This document shows positions 35,944 through 41,474 of a stretch of 41,474 nt of DNA, one piece after another (position 1 is the first letter of the stretch; the number at the start of each line of letters is the position of its first letter). Location of the stretch: contig PDUC01000008.1 in the NCBI GenBank assembly GCA_002747255.1, forward strand, positions 1 through 41,474, written 5' to 3'. The notes beneath the pieces were generated by a model that was not told the origin of the DNA, searched no databases, and worked only from the letters and a program-made list of their open reading frames with translations. The stretch is from Acidobacteriota bacterium. Its GTDB lineage: Bacteria > Acidobacteriota > Holophagae > Acanthopleuribacterales > Acanthopleuribacteraceae. The position numbers were made by a program, and so were the translations under genes.

Positions 35944-36690
35944 CGACCTGTGTTTTTGTGAGTGGCTTCCTATATGAACATCTGTGTTTATCTGTGTTCA
36001 TCTGTGGTTCCTTTTTTTAACCACTGATGCACACTGATGGACACGGATGTTTTTAACCACAAATGAATCTGTGGCACCCAGATAGAGGTTTCTTAATCAA
36101 TGAATCACATTCAGAACGTCAAATGCACCACCAACAATTTTGTGAGAAGCTTCCTATTTAAAAATCTGTGTTTATCTGTGTTCATCTGTGGTTCTTTTTT
36201 TTAACCACAGATGGACACAGATGCACACGGATATTTTTTAACCACGAATGAACACGAATTCACTCGAATGGGATGATCATTGAATATGGTTGGATATGGA
36301 AACCACGAATTGAATATGGTGAATATGCGACACCCAAATAAAGGGTTTTTAATGAATGAACCACGTTTAGAACCTCAGATGAACAACCTGTGGTTTTGTG
36401 AGTGGCTTCCTTTATGAACATCTGTGTTTATCTGTGTTCATCTGTGGTTCTTTTTTTTTAACCACTGATGGACACGGATGCACACGGATTACTTTTAACC
36501 ACGAATGAACACGAATTCACTCGAATGGGATGATCATTGAATATGGAAACCACAAATTGAATATGGTGAATATGTGACACCCCAATAAAGGGTTTTTAAT
36601 GAATGAATCTCGTTCAGAACCTCAGATGGACAACCTGTGGTTTTGTGGTTGGCTTCCTATATGAACATCTGTGTTCATCTGTGGTTAAAA
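35944..36690. repeat. Tandem array of about 250-bp units with long-armed palindromes
   Basis: Four units can be lined up by the word GGCTTCC, or a variant of it, at about 35964, 36148, 36404 and 36651 (spacings about 184, 256 and 248). A full unit has an entry block (AACCTGTGGTTTTGTGAGTGG), then a palindrome (ATCTGTGTTTATCTGTGTTC..., T8 loop, AACCACAGATGGACACAGAT...). Next come an ACGAATGAACACGAATTC block, two or three ATTGAATATGG words, ACACCC, and GGGTTTTTAATGAATGAA. The best palindrome has 30-nt arms at 36164-36193 and 36203-36232. The fourth unit is truncated. Not a CRISPR: there are no unique spacers. Confidence 0.9.
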
Positions 36691-36731
36691 AAAACCACCT
36701 CACAATTTAACCTTATTCGCTATGCTATATC

Positions 36732-36915
36732 TTATTGATTATTTGCGATCAGTTTAATTTCAAGCCGACAACCTAATGCATTTGCATATTTTTTTAATGT
36801 TGCAAGGGACGGAGAGTGTTTACCATTTCCAAGTGATGATTCAAGACGAGTGATTGCAGGTGCTTTTAACGCCTTTAATCTGTAAAGCTTTCTCTTTAAG
36901 TTCAGAATGTTTCAT
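36732..36915 (-). pseudogene. HigA-like (XRE) antitoxin, internally deleted
   Basis: The reverse strand starts with MKHSELKEKALQIKGVK, a typical opening for antitoxins of this family, at ATG 36915. It then runs out of frame and stops. The neighbouring frame gives APAITRLESSLGNGKHSPSL and ATLKKYANALGCRLEIKLI, the usual C-terminus. Some 40 middle residues, the first part of the helix-turn-helix domain, are missing, and the two parts meet at TTAAAAGC. The start overlaps the toxin's last 14 nt as in intact pairs. Confidence 0.8.
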
Positions 36916-37237
36916 TGTTTTTTACCTCTTCCAATCTGGATATTGCCACTTTAAGTTCCCGTTTGGGAGTTTTTTGTGTTTTCTTGATATACGAATGAAG
37001 AATAATTATTTTTTTCCCAACTTTAGTGCAAAAAAAGACACGGGCAATTCCCTCTTTACTTTTAACTCGCAGCTCTAACAGCCCGTTATTAACAGCTTTG
37101 GTGTGTGGCAAACCAAGGTTTGCCCCAAATTCAGACATCAAATCAGTCAAGCGCAGATATCTTGCCAGTAAACCTTCAGGGAGGTTTAAGATTCCATGCT
37201 CAACTTTTTGATTGTAATAGATAATTTGCCAATTCAC
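36902..37237 (-). CDS. HigB/Gp49-like (RelE superfamily) toxin
   Basis: A 111-residue protein from GTG at 37237. WQIIYYNQKVEHGILNLPEGLLARYLRLTDLM, LRVKSKEGIARVFFCTKVGKKIIILHSYIKKTQKTP and the final KREL-rich helix are typical of the phage Gp49-like/HigB group of ribosome-dependent mRNA interferases. The Arg and Lys residues expected in the active region (KSKEGIAR, KKTQKTP) are present, so it may still be active. Toxin-first order with the antitoxin overlapping downstream is the family norm; here the antitoxin is broken. It is embedded between repeat blocks. Confidence 0.85.
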   Translation of the reverse strand: MNWQIIYYNQKVEHGILNLPEGLLARYLRLTDLMSEFGANLGLPHTKAVNNGLLELRVKSKEGIARVFFCTKVGKKIIILHSYIKKTQKTPKRELKVAISRLEEVKNNETF

Positions 37238-37311
37238 GCCTTCATGATAACAAATATGTTACTTAAGGACAAGGCATTTTTTTGCCCAACTCAGTTGATC
37301 GCTTCCAATGC

Positions 37312-37421
37312 ATAACCTGTGGTTTTGTGCGTGGCTACCTATATGAATATCTGTGTTTATCTGTGTTCATCTGTGGTTTCTTTTTTTTAACCACTGATGC
37401 ACACTGATGGACACAGATCAT
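37312..37421. repeat. Fifth, separate copy of the array's entry block and palindrome
   Basis: AACCTGTGGTTTTGTG at about 37315 is followed by the ATCTGTGTTTATCTGTGTTC arm, a T8 loop and AACCACTGATGCACACTGAT. It lacks the second half of the unit. It lies just upstream of the toxin gene, so the toxin-antitoxin remnant sits between two repeat blocks of the same orientation. Confidence 0.88.
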
Positions 37422-37530
37422 TTTTTCTCAGGTTGAGCCTTGCCCTTCTTTCATCTTTTCTGTTTTTATCCCCCCCCTCTTTTTTCTTATACTTTTTATA
37501 TTTGTTTTGAGTTTGAATCGGAAAAAATAT

Positions 37531-37556
37531 TTGCCGCGTTCCGCGGCAATTTTTTT
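37531..37556. terminator. Bidirectional terminator
   Basis: TTGCCGCG (37531-37538)/CGCGGCAA (37542-37549) with a 3-nt loop. A-rich on the left (AAAAAATA) and seven T on the right. It can end the FGE-domain gene transcript, whose stop is about 140 nt away on the reverse strand. The 37422-37530 stretch is T/C-rich with nothing recognised. Confidence 0.8.
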
Positions 37557-37691
37557 GGGGTGCTTTTTGCTCTTTTACCGCCTGCCCCTTGCCGACAGCC
37601 AACTCCAGCCTGCGGCTTCGCACGCATGGCTGGTGTGTCTGTCTGCTTGCTACTCTGCCTTAAACCTGTTTTTCTAACAAGGATAAAAGGG

Positions 37692-38861
37692 CTAAGGGTA
37701 ATTCCTCAAAACGCGGAAGCCCAAATGCCTGCAGAGGATATCCTCCGGAAGCCTGCTGCGAGCAGCCGAGCGGCAGTCCCTGGCATTGCTCCAATAGCTG
37801 CCCCCACGAAAGACGTGATACTTGCCAGAAGCAGGGCCTCTTGGGTCACATTCCGGACTTTCTTTGTAATAGGCCTCTCCATACCAATCTTCGCACCACT
37901 CCCACACATTACCGTGCATGTCATACAAACCCCAATCATTCGACTGCTTTCCTCCTACTTCATGTGTCTCTCCTCCGCTGTTATCATCATACCAAGCATA
38001 GTCCTTTAACCTGCTTTTAGAATCTCCATAACAATACGCACTTGTTGAGCCTGCTCGGCACGCATACTCCCACTCCGCCTCCGTCGGTAAGCGATACGTC
38101 CCTATTCCCTTACTGTTCAACTTCTCTATGAATTCCTTCGCTTGATCCCAGCTTACTTCCTCCACAGGCCTCCTCGCTCCTTTAAAGGCCCCCCTTGGAG
38201 GCTTACCCGGTAACGTACTACCTACAAAACGACTTGGGTTCCAACCCATCAACGTCTCCCACATCTCCTGTGTCACTTGTGTTTCAAGCATCCAAAATCC
38301 CTTACTCAACGTTACCCAATGTTGTAACTCATTATCATATCGATCCTTCTCACTTTCTGGACTTCCCATTAAAAACCTGCCTCGCGGAATCCAACGCATA
38401 TCGAGGGTGATGGATGTTCCAGGAATGGCAAAACTCTTCTTGTCTCCTGCTTTCGGCTCCCTTTTCAGCTCTGACAACAGTTCTTTGGCTTCAGCCTGAT
38501 GCAGTTTATAGTTGGCAATGTACTCACGCAACACTTCTTCTGTTCCCTCCTTTCGTGCTAATTCATAGACATGAGAATCTCTTTCAGCCTGAACAATCTC
38601 ACGCGTCAGCAGGTATTCGACTGTTTGATTGGCTTCTACATACACTTTATGGTTGAATTCAACCTCTTTGTACTTAATTTTTAGCTCATGCTCTCCGGCA
38701 GGCACTTTGGTCAGCACTGTAGGCGCTTTGAAGATTGTACCCAACACCTGTACTTCGAAAAATCCTATTTCAGACAGCACTTTCAAACGCCCCAGTTTCG
38801 CTTGCAGCTCTAGGCTAACTTGCACGACATCGGCATCCTGTTTAAAGTTCTTTTCGCCCAT
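37692..38861 (-). CDS. PEGA-like plus formylglycine-generating-enzyme (SUMF1) domain protein
   Basis: A 389-residue protein; ATG at 38861 with GGAG upstream. Residues about 30-90 look like a PEGA beta-domain (FEVQVLGTIFKAPTVLTKVPAGEHELKIKY...). A helical linker follows, then from about 145 an FGE/SUMF1 domain: MRWIPRGRFLMGSPESE, FWMLETQVTQEMWETLMG, RPVEEVSWDQAKEFIEKLN, YRLPTEAEWEYACRAGS, GLYDMHGNVWEWCEDWY and the final FRGGSYWSNARDCRSAARS...GFRVLR. There is no signal peptide. Catalytic FGE needs a Cys pair near the C-terminus that I cannot assign, so it may be a binding or scaffold domain rather than a sulfatase activator. Confidence 0.88.
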   Translation of the reverse strand: MGEKNFKQDADVVQVSLELQAKLGRLKVLSEIGFFEVQVLGTIFKAPTVLTKVPAGEHELKIKYKEVEFNHKVYVEANQTVEYLLTREIVQAERDSHVYELARKEGTEEVLREYIANYKLHQAEAKELLSELKREPKAGDKKSFAIPGTSITLDMRWIPRGRFLMGSPESEKDRYDNELQHWVTLSKGFWMLETQVTQEMWETLMGWNPSRFVGSTLPGKPPRGAFKGARRPVEEVSWDQAKEFIEKLNSKGIGTYRLPTEAEWEYACRAGSTSAYCYGDSKSRLKDYAWYDDNSGGETHEVGGKQSNDWGLYDMHGNVWEWCEDWYGEAYYKESPECDPRGPASGKYHVFRGGSYWSNARDCRSAARSRLPEDILCRHLGFRVLRNYP

Positions 38862-39123
38862 TTGTGTCTCCGTTTCCGCTTTTATACGGTGTTGGCCGTA
38901 GTGTAAATTCTCTATTAACAGAATTCAACAAGGATATCCATTTTTTTCCCAATCTTCGCCACCTTCGGATTGAGTCATTATCAAAAAAACTCAGGGTGCT
39001 TTCTGCCTTAAAAACCGCGTTCTATTGATTGTTGACAGGTAAACTATCTGTTTTTGAACGCACTTCTGCCAATAACCTCTTTCTTTTCTTTTGAAATGGC
39101 CTTTTAACTTGTTCGTTTTTGTT

Positions 39124-40163
39124 TCAGCTGAAGGCCCTTGTTGAGGACGTTTTCCCGGCCAGCCACTTGTGCCCGGTGTTCCGGGCGGTTTCAATGAACT
39201 TCCCGGCTCTCCCGACAATTCGATAAAACCAGCTGTCAAATTGGGCCACGGTTTCAAGCCAGTTCTCAGTCTCTACCTGCATGCGCTTCAAGATGGGCTC
39301 CAGGTTGGATGGTATTTTGCCAGGCTTGTCGCTCCTTGCTTGACGGCCGGTCCAGTCCAGAATGGACAGATAGTCCTCCTCACGCATGTTGAGAAACGAA
39401 CCCCAGTCATCGACCGGTTTATCCAAAGGCCACCAGCTTATAGGGCTTAACCAATCAGCCTGTTTTGATTTGACTTCCAGATCAGCAAGAATCTGATCCA
39501 GGTTCACAGGTGCTTCCGCTTTTTTCACCTCATGCGCTTTTTTCTTCTCATGGAATTCGGCTCTCAACCCGCGTGAATGGGGTTGAGATCGATGTAAGCC
39601 AAACACGACAGTACAGCGGCCTGATCGAGAAGTTCGGTACACTTGAATCGCCCCTGCCAGAACCGCCTTGTACATTCATCTTCCCTGTTGGCTCTTCGGG
39701 CAATGTTCTCACTGAAACATCGCATGAACCAGGACATAGACGATAAGCGCTTTCGAAGCAGGTTTAAGCGGCCATCAGGCTGACCCGTTTTGGGATCGAG
39801 TAGGACCTGATCGAGCTCATAATCCTTTGGTTCCGCTGGACTTCCATCTTTATTGCGCTGTTTGGGAAACAGCTTCCACCAGCGCAGTGCAATCTCTTCC
39901 CGATCCCATTTTTCGGCGTGATCGGGCCGCATACGCAGCATGAGATGGACGTGATTGGACATGACAGCATAACCGCACACTTCCAGTGAAAAAAGTGAAG
40001 CCAGGAATTTCAGACGTTTTTTGATCCACTCCTTGCGATGTTCGTAATTCTGAGCGGTGTACGGATCCTGCCCGCAGAGAAACGCTCTCCGCACACACCT
40101 TGACATAACGTGATAAGTACCGACCTGGCCATTCCGCACCAGGAATTTTCGTGCAATTATCAT
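39124..40163 (-). pseudogene. REP-associated tyrosine (Y1/HUH) transposase, frameshifted (copy B)
   Basis: The N-terminal frame (ATG at 40163, 199 residues) starts MIIARKFLVRNGQVGTYHVM and carries the HUH metal motif HVH in MSNHVHLMLRM near residue 75. Its end is AVLSCLAYIDLNPIHAG, then TGA at 39564. The rest of the protein (LRAEFHEKKKAHEVKK..., about 148 residues to 39124) continues in the -1 frame. Adding one G to the GCGGGTTGA junction would restore a single frame of about 347 residues. A one-base loss is the simplest reading; a programmed -1 shift is possible. Proteins of this type act on REP-like hairpins. Confidence 0.82.
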
Positions 40164-40300
40164 AACATACCCTTTGTGATCAACTATTGCGAGTTTACAA
40201 TTGAAAGAAATATGTGAAAACCAAAATGATGTAATTAACTATACTGCCAGGACTTAAAAAACGCCAGGGAAATTTTATTGATTTGGGTGTCCTTTTTTTA
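40132..40300. repeat. Transposase 5' flank, pair of 1-175
   Basis: Matches the left edge of the window with scattered substitutions, up to the GGGTGTCC word at about 40284-40291. Beyond it the two copies differ: here a short T-rich stretch, at the left edge a tandem array. Confidence 0.75.
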
Positions 40301-40389
40301 GTTTTTTTTAGATAGACTGATACAAAACAGGAAGCTACAATGGAATAGCTTTAAAAATACGGTGTCCGCTGTCTCTGCGCAGCGGTTTC

Positions 40390-40446
40390 GTTCAACAAGT
40401 CGTTTCACCTGACTCGTTCCACTCGTCGGTGAACTCAGCGTTAACT
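40390..40446 (+). other. Integron attC-like recombination site
   Basis: A 57-nt site. R''-type box GTTCAAC (40390-40396) fits RYYYAAC exactly. An imperfect stem follows: TTCACC (40404-40409) with one unpaired T (40410) and GAC, against GTC and GGTGAA (40425-40433), with an 11-nt loop. It ends with GCGTTAAC, where the R' box GTTAACT has one mismatch to GTTRRRY. The extrahelical base, size and box order are those of attC. Only one is seen and there is no integrase, so the call is tentative. It lies 24 nt upstream of the next gene's ATG, where a preceding cassette's attC would be. Confidence 0.55.
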
Positions 40447-40470
40447 GTCAAAAAAACTTAAGAGACAACA

Positions 40471-41217
40471 ATGACAACAAAAAACGAATTACCAGCATGC
40501 GGTATTATCATGCCGATATCAGCAATAGATGGACGTACAGAAGCTCATTGGGAAGAAGTTCTAGAAGTAATTATTGACTCAATTCGTCAAGCAGATTTTC
40601 ATGGAGAGTTGGTCAGTAATGCAGATGATATTGGCGTCATACATAAACGGATAATTCAAAATCTCTACGAAAACCCAATTGTTGTTTGTGACGTGAGTGC
40701 GAAGAATCCTAATGTTATGTTTGAATTAGGTCTAAGGCTAGCGTTTGATAAACCCACGATAATCGTAAAAGACGACGAAACTAGTTATTCGTTTGATACA
40801 TCCGGTATCGAGCACCTTGAATATCCAAGAGACATGCGATACAAAAAAATTGTTGATTTTAAGAGAAAACTATCCGATAAGATTAAAGCTACCTATGAAA
40901 AATCTAAGAATGATCCAAATTATACAACATTCTTAAAGCACTTTGGAGAATTCAAAGTAGCGAAGATCGAAAGCAAAAAAATTTCTGGAATCGAATATAT
41001 ATTTGAAGTGCTTAAAAATATTGAGAACGCTATTACTCGTCTCGAAAGAAAACAATCACTAATGAGCAAAGAAATAATTTTTTCAGAGAATAGTAACAAT
41101 CCAATTAATCATATATCTGCGATAGCACCAGGTTACCTTGAATTAAGCAAATTGAATTTTGGTATGAACAAAGAATTAATAAAGAATTCGCAAGAACTTT
41201 CATCTAAAAAAGATTAA
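40471..41217 (+). CDS. Nucleoside 2-deoxyribosyltransferase/TIR-like domain protein
   Basis: A 248-residue protein. The N-terminal 130 residues have a flavodoxin-like pattern: a first strand GIIMPIS, a helix with IIDSIRQADFH, and the signature VVCDVSAKNPNVMFELGLRLAFDKPTIIVKDD (residues 71-102). In the NDT/TIR-like superfamily the conserved Glu of this FELG motif (Glu85) acts in N-glycosidic bond cleavage. The C-terminal half is Lys/Glu-rich and helical (a coiled coil is possible at about 165-200). Such domains often serve as NAD+/nucleotide-consuming effectors in anti-phage systems; that role is inference. The gene is visibly richer in A+T than its neighbours and is flanked by transposase copies and an attC-like site, suggesting recent transfer. 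Confidence 0.7.
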   Translation: MTTKNELPACGIIMPISAIDGRTEAHWEEVLEVIIDSIRQADFHGELVSNADDIGVIHKRIIQNLYENPIVVCDVSAKNPNVMFELGLRLAFDKPTIIVKDDETSYSFDTSGIEHLEYPRDMRYKKIVDFKRKLSDKIKATYEKSKNDPNYTTFLKHFGEFKVAKIESKKISGIEYIFEVLKNIENAITRLERKQSLMSKEIIFSENSNNPINHISAIAPGYLELSKLNFGMNKELIKNSQELSSKKD

Positions 41218-41244
41218 AATTTAAATCAGATTAAAAAAAATAAT

Positions 41245-41286
41245 ACCTAAATCCTGTAAGTCGCTTCGCTCTTGCAGGATTTAGGT
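41245..41286. other. Long hairpin after the NDT/TIR-like gene
   Basis: 16-bp inverted repeat ACCTAAATCCTGTAAG (41245-41260)/CTTGCAGGATTTAGGT (41271-41286) with a single T-G wobble and a 10-nt loop. There is no T-run directly after it. It could be the transcript's end or part of a cassette end; it lacks the attC boxes. Confidence 0.7.
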
Positions 41287-41316
41287 TCAATATTTAAAAA
41301 TGGACTTCACATGGTG

Positions 41317-41474
41317 TCATAAACGTAAGGTGTCCTTCCGGTAAGATTGCGTGACCATCAGATAGAACAATGAAATGACTTCCAGATCAGCAAGAATCTG
41401 ATCCAGGTTCACAGGTGCTTCCGCTTTTTTCACCTCATGCGCTTTTTTCTTCTCATGGAATTCGGCTCTCAACC
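41317..41474 (-). pseudogene. Transposase fragment (copy C, runs off the right edge)
   Basis: 41376-41474 is identical to 39471-39569, coding on the reverse strand for LRAEFHEKKKAHEVKK and DLDQILADLEV-type residues of the transposase C-terminal part. At 41376 the similarity stops abruptly. The frame then runs through unrelated sequence to TGA at 41317-41319, so the last 110 or so residues of the protein are lost. A GGTGTCC word at 41329-41335 near the break recalls the element-end motif. The N-terminal part lies outside the window. Confidence 0.82.

Noticed and set aside
35944-36690. Possible CRISPR array
   Set aside because: The repeated units are about 250 bp, diverged, and the parts between repeated words are themselves repeated; there are no short unique spacers and no cas genes.
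37692-37830. C-terminus of the FGE-domain protein as a diversity-generating retroelement target
   Set aside because: The GGSYWSNARDCRSA fold is shared with retroelement variable proteins, but no reverse transcriptase, template repeat or near-identical second copy is seen in the window.
37440-38009. 189-codon frame on the plus strand
   Set aside because: It is mostly antisense to the FGE-domain gene, has no family features and starts in a T/C-rich stretch.
41245-41286. Second attC site closing the cassette
   Set aside because: Strong hairpin, but neither RYYYAAC nor GTTRRRY boxes are at its ends and it has no extrahelical base; kept only as a hairpin.

Overview
The window reads as a chromosomal piece of a Gram-negative bacterium. 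It has an outer-membrane porin ending in Phe, a lipoprotein ApbE and a complete set of Na+-NQR genes. It also has a secreted protein with an IPTL-CTERM-like C-terminal sorting tail, a subtilase ending in a dockerin-like Ca2+-binding tail, and a cdaA-cdaR-glmM cluster. Together with a sigma-54-type promoter this suggests an Acidobacteriota, Myxococcota or Desulfobacterota-like lineage. That placement is inference; no rRNA or other phylogenetic marker is present. Genes are dense on both strands between about 1.3 and 35.9 kb. Both edges are accessory, repeat-rich sequence.

Layout. 1-1.2 kb: start of a REP-associated tyrosine transposase running off the left edge, its 5' flank, a GGGTGTCC tandem array, a truncated beta-propeller gene, and a long-armed palindrome. 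1.3-3.2 kb: IPTL-CTERM protein and porin (minus strand). 4.0-10.8 kb: nqrABCDEF-apbE, the Na+-translocating NADH:quinone reductase and its flavinylating enzyme; the nqrA/nqrB junction appears to have lost the nqrA stop and the NqrB N-terminus. 10.9-13.8 kb: amidase, DUF72 protein, TPR protein. 14-18.3 kb: TetR regulator and a two-subunit ABC exporter of the YbtPQ/IrtAB sequence type, with a perfect operator-like palindrome and a large structured terminator. 18.8-20.2 kb: HU/IHF protein and a DUF1684 protein. 20.3-24.2 kb: large N6-adenine methyltransferase translationally coupled to an unrecognised gene. 24.5-25.6 kb: RNA m5U methyltransferase. 25.7-25.9 kb: a probable sigma-54-driven small RNA with three anti-Shine-Dalgarno motifs. 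26-29.6 kb: Sfp-type phosphopantetheinyl transferase and the subtilase, which has a long leader. 29.7-30.8 kb: Na+/Ca2+ exchanger. 31.2-35.9 kb: cdaA-cdaR-glmM-pdxJ-like-maf, one operon with every junction overlapping or nearly so; the PdxJ homologue has lost most catalytic residues. 35.9-37.4 kb: tandem repeat array of about 250-bp units carrying 30-nt-arm palindromes, with an orphaned HigB-like toxin next to a deleted antitoxin. 37.7-38.9 kb: PEGA plus formylglycine-generating-enzyme-domain protein. 39.1-41.5 kb: a frameshifted transposase, an integron attC-like hairpin, a nucleoside-deoxyribosyltransferase/TIR-like gene visibly richer in A+T, and a third transposase fragment running off the right edge.

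The strongest candidates for something new are the sigma-54 small RNA, the catalytically degenerate PdxJ homologue in the c-di-AMP/peptidoglycan operon, the combination of transposase and long palindromes, and the cassette-like NDT/TIR-like gene. Both window ends lie inside copies of the same transposase family, which is what an assembly break at a repeat would look like.
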